A stretch of DNA of 64,000 bases, taken from NCBI RefSeq assembly GCF_002224645.1, contig NZ_CP022121.1, positions 868,001 to 932,000 on the forward strand, in the 5' to 3' direction. The stretch is from Dehalobacterium formicoaceticum (GTDB lineage: Bacteria; Bacillota; Dehalobacteriia; Dehalobacteriales; Dehalobacteriaceae). The position numbers and the translations under genes were made by a program. The stretch's first letter is position 1; each line of letters starts with the position of its first letter. The notes beneath the pieces were generated by a model. It was not told the DNA's origin, did no database searches, and saw only the letters and a program-made list of their open reading frames with translations. Shown here piece by piece: positions 16,897-25,401 of the stretch.

Positions 16897-17376
16897 ATGA
16901 TGGCTCAGGCGAAAACCAATGCCATGCGTATTCTTGATCAAAATGGAATACCTTATCAAGGAATGAGCTACGATAGTCGTGATGGTAAGGTTGACGGGAT
17001 ATCTGTGGCCCAGAAAATAGGACGAGATCCTAAGATGGTCTATAAAACTTTAGTAACTGAAGGTCATAGCAAGAACATCTATGTTTTTATCATCCCGGTG
17101 GCAGGAGAGCTTGATCTAAAAAAAGCTGCAGCAGCAGCCGGTGAGAAAAAAATTGAAATGATACCTGTGAAAGATATACAAAAATTAACAGGTTATATCA
17201 GAGGGGGATGTTCGCCCATCGGGATGAAAAAATCTTATCCTACTTTCTTGGCCCGGGAGGCCATGGATTTGGGGGAGATTATCGTTAGCGGCGGTAAAAT
17301 TGGATTTCAGATCCAACTGCCCGTATCAGAGCTCCAAAAGGCTACCGGAGCAGCAATGTCGGAACTGCTGAAATAG
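16897..17376 (+). CDS. ybaK: Cys-tRNA(Pro)/Cys-tRNA(Cys) deacylase YbaK
   Basis: A 159-residue trans-editing enzyme that hydrolyses Cys-tRNA(Pro). The conserved lysine lies in MVYKTLV, and GYIRGGCSPIGMKK and the GGKIGFQIQLP block are the family signatures. AGGGGAG precedes the ATG by seven bases and the gap to the kinase is 27 bases, so it is probably the last gene of the wall/B6 unit. Confidence 0.95.
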   Translation: MMAQAKTNAMRILDQNGIPYQGMSYDSRDGKVDGISVAQKIGRDPKMVYKTLVTEGHSKNIYVFIIPVAGELDLKKAAAAAGEKKIEMIPVKDIQKLTGYIRGGCSPIGMKKSYPTFLAREAMDLGEIIVSGGKIGFQIQLPVSELQKATGAAMSELLK

Positions 17377-17413
17377 GATCGGATCAATTTTTAAATAAAT
17401 TACCAGCAATTTC

Positions 17414-17443
17414 TTGCAATTATATATCAATCTGTGGTAATAT
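17414..17443 (+). promoter_or_regulatory. Promoter of the cold-shock gene
   Basis: TTGCAA (17414-17419) and TAATAT (17438-17443) are 18 bases apart. The expected transcript starts near 17450, leaving a leader of about 90 bases. Confidence 0.6.
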
Positions 17444-17453
17444 TAAGAGCATG

Positions 17454-17503
17454 TTAAAAAGCAGCTCGGGAACATAGCTAGGTTTTGTGAAGTTGTTTTT
17501 TAA
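17454..17503 (+). promoter_or_regulatory. Long hairpin at the 5' end of the cold-shock leader
   Basis: TTAAAAAGCAGCT (17454-17466) pairs with AGTTGTTTTTTAA (17491-17503), 13 bp with two G-U pairs around a 24-base loop. It begins a few bases after the predicted transcript start and is AU-rich, so it would melt easily. Temperature sensing is inference. Confidence 0.5.
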
Positions 17504-17540
17504 TGTAATAAAATGAAAGATTGTTAGGGAGGATTTTAAA

Positions 17541-17738
17541 TTGCAAGGAACTGTAAAATGGTTTAACGCGGAAAAAGGATTTGGCTTTATTGAAAGTAAC
17601 GAAGGCGGCGATGTTTTTGTTCACTTTTCAGCCATCCAAAAAGACGGATTTAAGACACTGGATGAAGGTCAAAAGGTAGAATTCGATATCGTTGAAGGAA
17701 ATCGTGGACCTCAAGCATCGAATGTAACGCTGGTTTAA
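17541..17738 (+). CDS. Cold-shock protein, CspA family
   Basis: A 65-residue single OB-fold RNA chaperone. RNP1 (KGFGFIE) and RNP2 (VFVHFSA) are intact, and [14 protein letters not shown] is diagnostic. The start is TTG with AGGGAGG nine bases upstream. It is flanked by a promoter with a structured leader and a strong terminator. A DEAD-box helicase follows, the usual cold-adaptation partner. Confidence 0.96.
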   Translation: MQGTVKWFNAEKGFGFIESNEGGDVFVHFSAIQKDGFKTLDEGQKVEFDIVEGNRGPQASNVTLV

Positions 17739-17760
17739 TTTGATATTGTTGTATACGGGG

Positions 17761-17795
17761 AAGGGCTTTTCCGAGTTCAGGAAAGCCCTTTTTTA
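17761..17795 (+). terminator. Intrinsic terminator after the cold-shock gene
   Basis: AAGGGCTTTTCC pairs with GGAAAGCCCTT and runs into six T. Confidence 0.92.
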
Positions 17796-17855
17796 TACTT
17801 TCAGAAATTTTAAGTACAACTAAGGCTTCCCCTTGGAACATGCCAAGTTTTCAAA
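17791..17855 (-). repeat. Dispersed repeat, copy A
   Basis: It shares TTTTATACTTTC, ACAACTAAGGCTTCC, a CTTGG/CCAAG hairpin and AAGTTTTC with copy B at 21100-21199. Its left end merges with the T run of the cold-shock terminator. Confidence 0.75.
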
Positions 17856-17967
17856 TACTTTGAGTAAGCATCAGTTTTTATATTAATGGGCATCATATGA
17901 GGCAAAGCATCATTGTATAAAATAGATTAAATAATAGATTAGAAGGAAGAAGGATGAATTTATAGAC

Positions 17968-19410
17968 ATGTTTAACGAAATCGGACTTAGTGAGGCTGTA
18001 ATCAAAGCGACCATCAATATGGGCTTTGAAGAACCTACACCCATACAGGCACAAACGATTCCCCTGGCATTAAAAGGGGAGGATGTAATCGGACAGGCCC
18101 AAACAGGAACCGGGAAGACAGCCGCCTTTGGGATTCCTATGGTGGAAAAAATGACCTCGGGACCGGAATATATCCAGGGCTTGGTAGTAGCTCCTACCAG
18201 GGAACTTGCCATCCAAGTGGCGGAAGAATTAAACAAAATCGGTCAATTTAAACGTGTTCGTGCTCTGCCGATCTATGGAGGACAGGACATCAATTATCAA
18301 ATTCGAGCATTGAAGAATCGTCCTCAGATTATTGTGGGTACGCCGGGGCGTTTAATGGATCATATGCGCAGAAGAACCATCCGTTTGCATAATGTGGAAA
18401 TCGTCGTTCTGGATGAAGCGGATGAGATGCTGAACATGGGCTTTATTGAAGATATCGAAAATATCTTAAAAGAGGTTCCCACTGAAAGACAAACCCTACT
18501 TTTTTCTGCCACTATGCCCAAACCTATTCAAACTTTGGCACAGCAATTTATGATCAATCCCACTCTTGTCAGCATTAAAAATAAAGAGGTAACGGTTCCG
18601 GACACCAGACAGTATTATATCGAGGTGCAGGAACGCCAAAAATTTGACCTTTTATGCCGATTATTAGATATTCAGTCCCCTGAGTCAGCAATTATTTTTG
18701 GCCGCACGAAGCGGCGGGTTGATGAATTGTGTGAAGCCTTGAATACCCGGGGCTACTCAGTGGAAGGCCTGCACGGTGACCTGAACCAATCTAAGAGGGA
18801 CAGCGTGCTGCGGCATTTTCGGGAAGGGACAACAGAAATTCTGGTGGCTACTGATGTGGCGGCAAGGGGTCTGGATATTCCCGGCGTTACTCACATCTAC
18901 AATTTTGATGTTCCTCAGGACCCGGAAGGCTATGTGCATCGTATAGGACGAACCGGCCGGGCAGGAAAATCCGGCTTGGCGGTGACTTTTGTCACGCCCC
19001 GGGAGATGGGGCAGTTAAGATTAATCGAACAGGCAATTCGGAAAAGGATTGACCGTAAACCAATTCCCACATTTTTAGAGGTGGTGGTTGGCCAGCAAAA
19101 GCAGACAGTGGAAAAGTTACTCAGTGTGATCGAAGAAGAGGATCTTACATCCTATCGGGAACTGGCCGAAGAGCTTTTGGCGGATAATGATTCAATAACA
19201 TTGATTGCCGCTGCCTTAAAGCTCTTGACCAAGGAACCCAACACCACCCCGGTGAAGATTACCGAGGAAGCACCCTTGCGCGTTAAAAAGCAGCGCAATT
19301 TTAATACCCGATCAGATCATCACCGTAAATGGGATGGAAACCGGGGCTATAAAAAACCCCAGGGCCGAAGGCAGAATGCTCCGCAAAAACCGAATAAAAA
19401 GGATTTTTAA
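17968..19410 (+). CDS. DEAD-box ATP-dependent RNA helicase (CshA/DeaD-like)
   Basis: A 480-residue RNA helicase. Motifs in order: Q motif [18 protein letters not shown] (I), PTRELA (Ia), TPGRL (Ib), DEAD (II), SAT (III), ARGLDIPGV (V) and [10 protein letters not shown] (VI). A C-terminal extension (about residues 370-420) and a basic tail resemble CshA/DeaD proteins that act in mRNA turnover and ribosome assembly in the cold. No SD is well placed before ATG 17968. The nearer ATG at 17954 stops at once. A terminator follows the gene. Confidence 0.93.
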   Translation: MFNEIGLSEAVIKATINMGFEEPTPIQAQTIPLALKGEDVIGQAQTGTGKTAAFGIPMVEKMTSGPEYIQGLVVAPTRELAIQVAEELNKIGQFKRVRALPIYGGQDINYQIRALKNRPQIIVGTPGRLMDHMRRRTIRLHNVEIVVLDEADEMLNMGFIEDIENILKEVPTERQTLLFSATMPKPIQTLAQQFMINPTLVSIKNKEVTVPDTRQYYIEVQERQKFDLLCRLLDIQSPESAIIFGRTKRRVDELCEALNTRGYSVEGLHGDLNQSKRDSVLRHFREGTTEILVATDVAARGLDIPGVTHIYNFDVPQDPEGYVHRIGRTGRAGKSGLAVTFVTPREMGQLRLIEQAIRKRIDRKPIPTFLEVVVGQQKQTVEKLLSVIEEEDLTSYRELAEELLADNDSITLIAAALKLLTKEPNTTPVKITEEAPLRVKKQRNFNTRSDHHRKWDGNRGYKKPQGRRQNAPQKPNKKDF

Positions 19411-19416
19411 ATTTTT

Positions 19417-19450
19417 GAGGGAACCGCAAGGTTCTCTCTTTTTAATTTTG
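19417..19450 (+). terminator. Intrinsic terminator after the helicase gene
   Basis: GAGGGAACC and GGTTCTCTC (one G-T pair) enclose GCAA and are followed by TTTTTAATTTT. Confidence 0.9.
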
Positions 19451-19479
19451 GTCGGATGGTCAATATTTACATCGACAAA

Positions 19480-19508
19480 TTGATTACAAAGTGATATCAT
19501 AATAATAT
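19480..19508 (+). promoter_or_regulatory. Promoter of the SPFH gene
   Basis: TTGATT (19480-19485) and TAATAT (19503-19508) are 17 bases apart; TATAAT at 19506-19511 is an alternative -10. Confidence 0.55.
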
Positions 19509-19534
19509 AATATTAATATAGTGGGGGCGATGTA

Positions 19535-20377
19535 ATGAATGAGTATCCGGCGTGGAAAATGAATGGTTTTGTGGCGGTGTTGTTATTTATCGGCTTGGCA
19601 GCCGGGGCGGTCTATTCTTTTGTGGGGATGAGATTTATTCTGGGAAGTATTTTTACCTTGTTAGCGTTGGTGATTGCCGGCGGGATTATGATGGTCCAGC
19701 CTAATCAGTCAAAAGTGATCACTTTTTTTGGCCGCTATATGGGTTGTGTGCAAGATGCCGGGTTTTGGTTTGTTATCCCTTTCCATTTACGGAAAACTGT
19801 ATCTTTGAAGGTGCGTAACTTTAACTCAAAGACATTAAAGGTGAATGATGTGGATGGAAATCCGATTGAAATTGCTGCGGTGGTGGTTTTTAAAGTGGTT
19901 GATGCTGCCAAAGCTGTATTTGATGTGGATAATTATGAAACCTTTGTCGAGATCCAAAGTGAAACGGCTCTTCGGCATGTGGCCACCAAATATCCTTATG
20001 ATACCTTTCACAGTGAGGAATACTCCCTGCGCGGCAATGGGGCGGAAGTGGCCCGGGAATTGGCTTTGGAATTACAAGAACGTCTTTCTGTGGCCGGGGT
20101 TGAGGTCCTGGAAGCCCGTCTGACACACTTGGCTTATGCTACAGAGATTGCCAGTGCTATGCTGCAGCGCCAACAGGCATCCGCCATATTGGCCGCCCGG
20201 CAGATCATTGTAGACGGCGCCGTGGGGATGGCCCAAATGGCTGTTGCTCAATTGGAGAAGGATGGGATCATTGAGCTGGATGAGGAAAGAAAATTGAACA
20301 TGATTAATAATCTAATGGTGACCATTATCTCCGACCGCTCTGCTCAACCGGTTATCAACACCGGAAGTCTTTATTAG
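19535..20377 (+). CDS. SPFH/Band-7 domain membrane protein
   Basis: A 280-residue protein with two N-terminal membrane helices (residues 10-55) and an SPFH domain. [26 protein letters not shown] opens the domain; [19 protein letters not shown] and the [18 protein letters not shown] segment are typical of stomatin-like proteins that scaffold membrane microdomains. A coiled-coil region (residues 170-235) precedes a short tail. It is paired with a ribbon-helix-helix gene eleven bases downstream, an arrangement I recall in other Firmicutes and actinobacteria. Function unknown. Confidence 0.88.
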   Translation: MNEYPAWKMNGFVAVLLFIGLAAGAVYSFVGMRFILGSIFTLLALVIAGGIMMVQPNQSKVITFFGRYMGCVQDAGFWFVIPFHLRKTVSLKVRNFNSKTLKVNDVDGNPIEIAAVVVFKVVDAAKAVFDVDNYETFVEIQSETALRHVATKYPYDTFHSEEYSLRGNGAEVARELALELQERLSVAGVEVLEARLTHLAYATEIASAMLQRQQASAILAARQIIVDGAVGMAQMAVAQLEKDGIIELDEERKLNMINNLMVTIISDRSAQPVINTGSLY

Positions 20378-20388
20378 CAGGGTTTGCC

Positions 20389-20574
20389 ATGGCTCAGAAA
20401 AAAAGTTTTTTATTAAGAATTGATCCTGCTCTTTATAACGCCTTAGAAGGCTGGGCCGCGGATGAGCTGCGCAGCGTGAATGCCCATATGGAATATCTTC
20501 TGAGAACCGCCTTAATAAAATCTGGTCGTTTGCCGAAAAAAAATCTTACGGAAGCGGAGGAAAAAGAATCATAA
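20389..20574 (+). CDS. Arc/ribbon-helix-helix-like small protein
   Basis: A 61-residue protein. [20 protein letters not shown] is a typical ribbon-helix-helix strand and first helix, and [15 protein letters not shown] is the second helix, so it probably binds DNA as a dimer. A charged tail follows. It starts eleven bases after the SPFH gene and shares its terminator, so it may regulate that operon, which is inference. The SD (CAGGG) is weak, suggesting coupled translation. Confidence 0.82.
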   Translation: MAQKKSFLLRIDPALYNALEGWAADELRSVNAHMEYLLRTALIKSGRLPKKNLTEAEEKES

Positions 20575-20581
20575 GAAATAG

Positions 20582-20612
20582 AACAATGGCTGATGGACAG
20601 CCATTGTTTTTT
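20582..20612 (+). terminator. Intrinsic terminator after the SPFH/RHH pair
   Basis: AACAATGGCTG and CAGCCATTGTT form a perfect 11-bp stem with a five-base loop and a T run. Confidence 0.93.
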
Positions 20613-20673
20613 AAATTCCAAGACGCTCACTTCCCCATCTAAAGCCCCGATGTTCAGCTTAAGATAAATTTGT

Positions 20674-21066
20674 TCACTTCAGATCAAAGTCTGTGACATC
20701 ACCCTTTCTGTCGGTAATGTCCTGCCAGATATCTTCCAGCATCACACCGATGGCACAATCTTCAAAGTCGATACGGTCTAATACCTGTTGGCCATCATCG
20801 CTAGTGAAACTAATGTGCTTTTCTGTGAGGTCTTCATACCAATGAGCAACACCGGTATATTTCTGCCCTTCGTTTTCCCAATAGATGTTCATGGTCTTAT
20901 CAACTTGGATCGTTCGTTCTACTAATAACCAGTTGGTGCTGACATCTAAAGAACTGCTGTACCCGGCGTTTCTCAGCTCTTCCTGAAGGGCAAAAAGATT
21001 CTCGATTGTGCTTCGGCGGATTCTGCCGGTTTCATCAATTATTTTTTTCATTTTTTCATCCAACAT
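20674..21066 (-). CDS. Uncharacterised 130-residue acidic protein
   Basis: I do not recognise this family. The protein is soluble and acidic, with an N-terminal helix (about residues 1-35) and a beta-rich middle (NWLLVERTIQVDKTMNIYWE, YTGVAHWYEDL). The ATG has GGAGGAGG eight bases upstream, a strong reason to believe the gene. It is transcribed alone, divergent from hcp, with a dispersed repeat in the shared upstream region. Confidence 0.75.
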   Translation of the reverse strand: MLDEKMKKIIDETGRIRRSTIENLFALQEELRNAGYSSSLDVSTNWLLVERTIQVDKTMNIYWENEGQKYTGVAHWYEDLTEKHISFTSDDGQQVLDRIDFEDCAIGVMLEDIWQDITDRKGDVTDFDLK

Positions 21067-21099
21067 ATTTTTGCCTCCTCCATAGCATTTTTATTTCAT

Positions 21100-21199
21100 T
21101 TTTATACTTTCAAAAAGTATAAGTTTTTAAGGTTGAAAGTATATAGTGCAACTAAGGCTTCCGCCTCATCCTAGGGCTTGGCGCAAACCAAGTTTTCTA
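21100..21199 (-). repeat. Dispersed repeat, copy B (longest)
   Basis: It contains TATACTTTC/GAAAGTATA inverted arms, AGTGCAACTAAGGCTTCC, a GCTTGG/CCAAG hairpin and AAGTTTTC. The same parts recur at 17791, 49271 and, shortened, at 26742, 29671 and 57876. Confidence 0.75.
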
Positions 21200-21293
21200 A
21201 TCATTTGATTATATCATAGAATGCTGATGTAAATCCCATTTAAAGCAATAAAAATAGCTTGGATCGATTGCGAAAAAAATTTTAAAAAACATA

Positions 21294-21322
21294 TTGACAT
21301 TTAGGTATTCAAATACTACAAT
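21294..21322 (+). promoter_or_regulatory. hcp promoter with an overlapping Rrf2/NsrR-like operator
   Basis: TTGACA (21294-21299) and TACAAT (21317-21322) are 17 bases apart. The spacer holds a near-palindrome, GGTATTCAAATACTA, centred at about 21310, of the AT-rich type bound by NsrR-like Rrf2 proteins. A bound repressor would cover both boxes. The Rrf2 gene two positions downstream is the obvious candidate. Confidence 0.7.
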
Positions 21323-21357
21323 GGGACTATAAAATAAAGAAACGGGGAGGGCTTCCA

Positions 21358-22998
21358 TTGAGTATGTTTTGTTTTCAATGTCAAGAGACCGCGAAAAACC
21401 AGGGTTGTACCGTCAGAGGGGTATGCGGCAAACCGGAAGAAGTTGCTAATATGCAGGATCTCTTAATCTATGTTTTGAAAGGGATTTCCGTTTATGCTGC
21501 GGAAGGCCGCAAGATTAATATCATTGACGAAGAAGCAGATAAATTTGTCATGGAAAGTTTATTTTCTACCATTACCAATGTCAATTTTGATCGAGCCTTC
21601 TTTTTAGAACAAATAAAGAAAGCTTTGGCGATGAGAGATCAGGTTAAAAATGCTGTAGAAAAGGCTGGAGTGAAATTAGAAGCATTACCTGATGCAGCTC
21701 TTTGGACGGGGACAACTGAGGCGGATTTTGACCAGAAAGCGAAAGCTGTAGGTGTTCTTGCTACGGAAAATGAAGATGTCAGATCCTTAAGAGAGCTGAT
21801 TACTTACGGATTAAAAGGAATTGCAGCCTATGCCAAGCATGCATATGTGCTGGGTTACAAAGACCAGGATTTAATGGGTTTTATAGAAAGTGCTTTAGCG
21901 GCGACTTTGGATAATTCCTTGAGTGCTGATGAATTGGTTGCCCTTACTTTAGATACGGGTAAACACGGCGTAGACGTTATGGCTCTCCTGGATAAAGCCA
22001 ATACGGAAACCTATGGCCATCCTGAGATCACCAAGGTAAATATTGGTGTAAGGAACAACCCCGGGATTCTAATCAGCGGGCATGATTTACTGGATATGGA
22101 AAATCTTTTAAAACAAACGGAAGGCACCGGGGTAGATGTTTATACCCATGGAGAAATGCTTCCTGCTAATTACTATCCTGCATTCAAAAAATATAGCCAT
22201 TTTGCCGGTAACTATGGTGGTTCCTGGTGGAGACAGGATAAGGAATTTGCCTCCTTTAACGGCCCGATTTTGATGACCACCAACTGCATTATTCCCCCTA
22301 AGGATTCCTATAAGGATCGGATTTATACCACCAGTATTGTAGGATTCCCGGGCGTCAAGCATATTGAGGACGGTCCTGACGGGCAGGCTAAAGATTTCAG
22401 TGCGATTATTGAACATGCCAAGAAATGTGCTCCGCCTACCGAAATTGAATCTGGTGAGATTGTGGGCGGTTTTGCTCATAATCAAGTATTAGCTTTGGCA
22501 GATAAAGTTGTTGACGCCGTTAAATCAGGCGCAATTAAAAAATTTGTCGTCATGGCCGGTTGCGACGGAAGAATGAAAAACCGGAGTTATTACGCGGATT
22601 TTGCCGCCCAGCTGCCAAAGGATACGGTGATTTTGACTGCCGGTTGTGCAAAATATCAATATAACAAGCTGAACCTAGGCGATATCGGAGGCATTCCCCG
22701 GGTATTGGATGCCGGTCAGTGTAACGATTCCTATTCCCTGGCAGTTATCGCCTTGAAGCTGAAGGAAGTCTTTGGTTTGGATGATGTAAATGAACTGCCT
22801 ATTGCTTATAACATTGCCTGGTATGAGCAAAAGGCTGTGATTGTTCTCCTGGCCCTGCTTTATCTGGGCGTGAAGAACATCCATTTAGGACCTACTCTGC
22901 CGGCTTTCTTGTCCCCCAATGTAGCTTCCGTGCTGGTAGAAAAATTCGGCATCTCAGGGATTTCAACTGTCGAAGAAGATATGAAAAAGCTGATTTAA
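21358..22998 (+). CDS. hcp: Hydroxylamine reductase / hybrid cluster protein
   Basis: A 546-residue iron-sulfur protein holding a cubane cluster and the hybrid 4Fe-2O-2S cluster. It reduces hydroxylamine to ammonia and in anaerobes mainly detoxifies NO and related species. The N-terminal CFQCQE-x8-C-x5-C pattern binds the cubane. Hybrid-cluster ligands lie in GNYGG, ILMTTNC, VMAGCDG, LTAGC and [10 protein letters not shown]. The start TTG at 21358 has GGGGAGGG about eight bases upstream; ATG 21364 is possible. Its promoter carries an operator-like palindrome and an Rrf2 regulator follows, which points to nitrosative-stress control. Confidence 0.97.
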   Translation: MSMFCFQCQETAKNQGCTVRGVCGKPEEVANMQDLLIYVLKGISVYAAEGRKINIIDEEADKFVMESLFSTITNVNFDRAFFLEQIKKALAMRDQVKNAVEKAGVKLEALPDAALWTGTTEADFDQKAKAVGVLATENEDVRSLRELITYGLKGIAAYAKHAYVLGYKDQDLMGFIESALAATLDNSLSADELVALTLDTGKHGVDVMALLDKANTETYGHPEITKVNIGVRNNPGILISGHDLLDMENLLKQTEGTGVDVYTHGEMLPANYYPAFKKYSHFAGNYGGSWWRQDKEFASFNGPILMTTNCIIPPKDSYKDRIYTTSIVGFPGVKHIEDGPDGQAKDFSAIIEHAKKCAPPTEIESGEIVGGFAHNQVLALADKVVDAVKSGAIKKFVVMAGCDGRMKNRSYYADFAAQLPKDTVILTAGCAKYQYNKLNLGDIGGIPRVLDAGQCNDSYSLAVIALKLKEVFGLDDVNELPIAYNIAWYEQKAVIVLLALLYLGVKNIHLGPTLPAFLSPNVASVLVEKFGISGISTVEEDMKKLI

Positions 22999-23013
22999 TT
23001 TAGTAATATCATG

Positions 23014-23041
23014 GGGATAATAGGAAGGTTCCTATTATCCC
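23014..23041 (+). repeat. 13-bp perfect inverted repeat between hcp and rrf2
   Basis: GGGATAATAGGAA and its complement are separated by GG only. There is no T run, so it may stabilise the hcp 3' end or lower read-through into the regulator gene rather than terminate. Confidence 0.7.
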
Positions 23042-23100
23042 TTCTCCATATGAAATTGTATTGATCGGGAGGAAGAGTTTGAGAAAGAAAAGGTGGTTTT

Positions 23101-23535
23101 ATGGCAGGTATCGTGCATATTTCCGAGATGGTGTCTTTAGCTCTTCATAGCATGATTTATATTGCGAAGCAAGAAAAAGAAGTTGTTAATTCTAAGGAGA
23201 TTGCTGAAGCAACAGGGTGTTCGGAGGCACATTTAGTCAAGGTTCTGCAAAGATTGGTGCGCGCCGAATTTTTATATTCCCAACGCGGTCCTAAGGGTGG
23301 TTTTGGCTTATTAAAACCTGCCCATGAGATTACCCTATTGGAGATCTTTCAGGAAATTGAGGGACCCCTTGAAATGTCAGAATGTCCTATGAACCACCGG
23401 AAATGTCTCTTTAAGGATTGTATATTTGGTGGTATGCCCCAGCAATTAAATCAGTTTGCAATTGAATATTTAAGGAGCAAGAAGGTTAGTGACTTCATAC
23501 GCGAAGAAGCAAGCAGCAGGCGGGTATGTAATTAA
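23101..23535 (+). CDS. Rrf2-family transcriptional regulator, probable Fe-S sensor
   Basis: A 144-residue winged-helix repressor. The recognition region reads NSKEIAEATGCSEAHLVKVLQRLVRA and the wing SQRGPKGGFGLLKP. Three cysteines in ECPMNHRKCLFKDC (C-x6-C-x4-C, near residues 98-110) match the cluster ligands of NsrR/IscR-type sensors. Position after hcp and the palindrome in the hcp promoter suggest an NsrR-like NO sensor. This is inference, since IscR- and RsrR-like proteins share the fold. AAAGGTGG precedes the ATG. Confidence 0.9.
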   Translation: MAGIVHISEMVSLALHSMIYIAKQEKEVVNSKEIAEATGCSEAHLVKVLQRLVRAEFLYSQRGPKGGFGLLKPAHEITLLEIFQEIEGPLEMSECPMNHRKCLFKDCIFGGMPQQLNQFAIEYLRSKKVSDFIREEASSRRVCN

Positions 23536-23550
23536 GAAAAGAGGGATCGT

Positions 23551-24588
23551 ATGGCTAAGATCAAACTGCCGGGAAACTGTATGACGACGGCCATGGGAAT
23601 TATGCCCCATAAAGAAATTGAACCTGCAATGAAATTGGCTCTGTCTTTGGATATTCCTTTTTGGCCCCAGTTACCTAAGTTTAGTTATTATGAAGACATG
23701 TACGTACAGGTCAGTGAAAATTTCCCAGGCATAATCGTTGATGAAAAAAATCAACGTATTACTTTAGATATGGATGGATTTATGAATGATTTGCCTCTCT
23801 ATTTGGATGAAAGTCAGGATGAAGCCTATTTCCATCTTACCGGGAAATACTCCCAGACCTTTGATACTTTTTTGGCCCAGGATTTAACAAAATATAAAAT
23901 GATTAGGGGACAAAATATTGGGCCGATCAGTTTCGGGCTGAAAATTGTTGATAAGGATAAAAAACCGATTATCTATAATGATGAGGTTCGAGGCTTTCTT
24001 TATGAATTTATTGCTCAGAAAGTTAATGCTCAGTATCGGCAATTAAAGGCAAAAAATGAAAATACTTTTGTTTGGTTAGATGAACCGGGACTGCAGATCC
24101 TTTTCGGTCCTTTTACCGGTTATTCCAGCGACAGTGCCAAAAAGGATTTTGCGGAATTCTTAGACGGGGTGGAGGGTCCCCGGGGGGTGCATCTTTGCGG
24201 GAACCCGGACTGGTCTTTTCTGATCAGCGGTTTAGGGTTGGATATCCTGTCGATGGATGCTTATTCCTGGGGACATGTATTTACCCGTTACCGAGATGAG
24301 GTAGCTGCTTTTCTTAAAGAAGGCGGGATCATATCCTGGGGCCTCGTGCCCACCTTAACGGAAGAATTAAGTCAGGAGAATATCCAAAAATTAGCGGGCA
24401 AATTGGAAGGATTTTGGGACTATCTGGTATCCTCCGGGGTCGATAAAGAACTGATTCTGGATCGTTCATGGATCGCACCTTCCCGCTGTTGTCTGGTGAA
24501 TGCTGACGGGACGAAAAGTGTCGATCAATCTTTTAAGATATTGCGAGAAGTGGGATATTATTTTCAAGAGAAATACAAATTATATTAA
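23551..24588 (+). CDS. MetE/UroD-superfamily zinc methyltransferase-like protein
   Basis: A 345-residue TIM-barrel protein of the cobalamin-independent methionine synthase/uroporphyrinogen decarboxylase superfamily. HLCG (near residue 215) and SRCC (near residue 312) match the His-x-Cys and distal Cys zinc ligands of MetE-type methyltransferases, and FVWLDEPGLQ fits the barrel strand bearing an acidic ligand. It lacks the N-terminal half of full MetE. The methyl donor and acceptor are unknown; corrinoid-linked or core-MetE-like roles are possible. It begins 15 bases after the Rrf2 gene, so it probably belongs to the same regulated operon as hcp. Confidence 0.75.
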   Translation: MAKIKLPGNCMTTAMGIMPHKEIEPAMKLALSLDIPFWPQLPKFSYYEDMYVQVSENFPGIIVDEKNQRITLDMDGFMNDLPLYLDESQDEAYFHLTGKYSQTFDTFLAQDLTKYKMIRGQNIGPISFGLKIVDKDKKPIIYNDEVRGFLYEFIAQKVNAQYRQLKAKNENTFVWLDEPGLQILFGPFTGYSSDSAKKDFAEFLDGVEGPRGVHLCGNPDWSFLISGLGLDILSMDAYSWGHVFTRYRDEVAAFLKEGGIISWGLVPTLTEELSQENIQKLAGKLEGFWDYLVSSGVDKELILDRSWIAPSRCCLVNADGTKSVDQSFKILREVGYYFQEKYKLY

Positions 24589-24655
24589 AGTAAAAAAGTT
24601 TATCCGATAACTATCTGTCACGAATACCAGTGCTCTGTTTATCAGACTTTGAAGG

Positions 24656-24692
24656 AAAAGAAGACCGGAATCTATACCCGGTCTTCTTTTGA
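24656..24692 (+). terminator. Strong hairpin terminator after the hcp operon
   Basis: AAAAGAAGACCGG and CCGGTCTTCTTTT form a perfect 13-bp stem with the T run inside the right arm; it can work on both strands. Confidence 0.88.
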
Positions 24693-24786
24693 TAAATAAG
24701 TATACACAGCGGGAGGGCAGGATTTTTTTTATTTGTGTGGAAAATTAATTACAAGATTAACAACAGATATGGAAAGGGTAATGATA

Positions 24787-25209
24787 ATGAATATCGCTTT
24801 TTTCTTGACGCCTAAAAGTGAGATTGCTTTTCTGTCCCCTGAATGCACAATGCGGCAGGCTTTGGAACGCATGGAATATCATGGCTACACCGCTGTACCC
24901 CTCATTGACAAAGAAGGGAAATATGCAGGCACAATCACAGAAGGCGATTTGCTGTGGAAATTAAAAGGTTTTCTTGGCAGTAATTTGGAAGCCACAGAAA
25001 AAGTCCTTTTAAAAGATATTCCCCGAAGAATTCAAAATAAGCCGGTGCAGATTAACGCAAGAGTGGAGGATCTGTTATCATTAGCTATTACGCAGAATTT
25101 TGTCCCAGTAGTAGATGATGTTGGGGTCTTTATTGGGATTATTCGACGTCGGGAGATTATTGAATACTTCGCCGGTTGTTTATTCCCTAAAGAGGAAGCA
25201 CAAGTGTAA
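24787..25209 (+). CDS. Tandem CBS-domain protein
   Basis: A 140-residue protein made almost only of two CBS motifs (a Bateman module). The first spans SPECTMRQALERMEYHGYTAVPLIDKEGKYAGTITEGDLLW and the second VQINARVEDLLSLAITQNFVPVVDDVGVFIGIIRRREII. Such modules bind adenine nucleotides and act as energy or second-messenger sensors; no effector domain is attached. I chose ATG 24787 because AAAGGG lies eight bases upstream; upstream in-frame ATG codons have no site. A 35-residue frame and a terminator follow. Confidence 0.88.
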   Translation: MNIAFFLTPKSEIAFLSPECTMRQALERMEYHGYTAVPLIDKEGKYAGTITEGDLLWKLKGFLGSNLEATEKVLLKDIPRRIQNKPVQINARVEDLLSLAITQNFVPVVDDVGVFIGIIRRREIIEYFAGCLFPKEEAQV

Positions 25210-25234
25210 GGAAAGCTGAGGTGGTTATGTTCTT

Positions 25235-25342
25235 TTGGTTGAAAACAACGATGAGATTAGCAAGCAGGAAGAACCGCCCCTTGTGAGGGTATGGGGGGAT
25301 ATTACTATTGACAATGATTCTGATTTTAGGGATAATAACTAA
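25235..25342 (+). CDS. Possible 35-residue acidic protein after the CBS gene
   Basis: TTG at 25235 opens 35 codons (MVENNDEISKQEEPPLV, then RVWGDITIDNDSDFRDNN). GAGGTGG lies eleven bases upstream. The composition looks like a real soluble tail sequence, and an intrinsic terminator lies just after the stop, so the frame sits inside the CBS transcript. The length is too short for confidence and I do not recognise the family. Confidence 0.35.
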   Translation: MVENNDEISKQEEPPLVRVWGDITIDNDSDFRDNN

Positions 25343-25364
25343 GATTAAGATGGATTCTTTCAAG

Positions 25365-25401
25365 CGGTTATGATGGTTGAGTTCATAATCGTTTTTGTTT
25401 T
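25365..25401 (+). terminator. Intrinsic terminator after the CBS unit
   Basis: CGGTTATGA pairs with TCATAATCG (one G-T pair) around a nine-base loop and is followed by TTTTTGTTTT. Confidence 0.82.
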
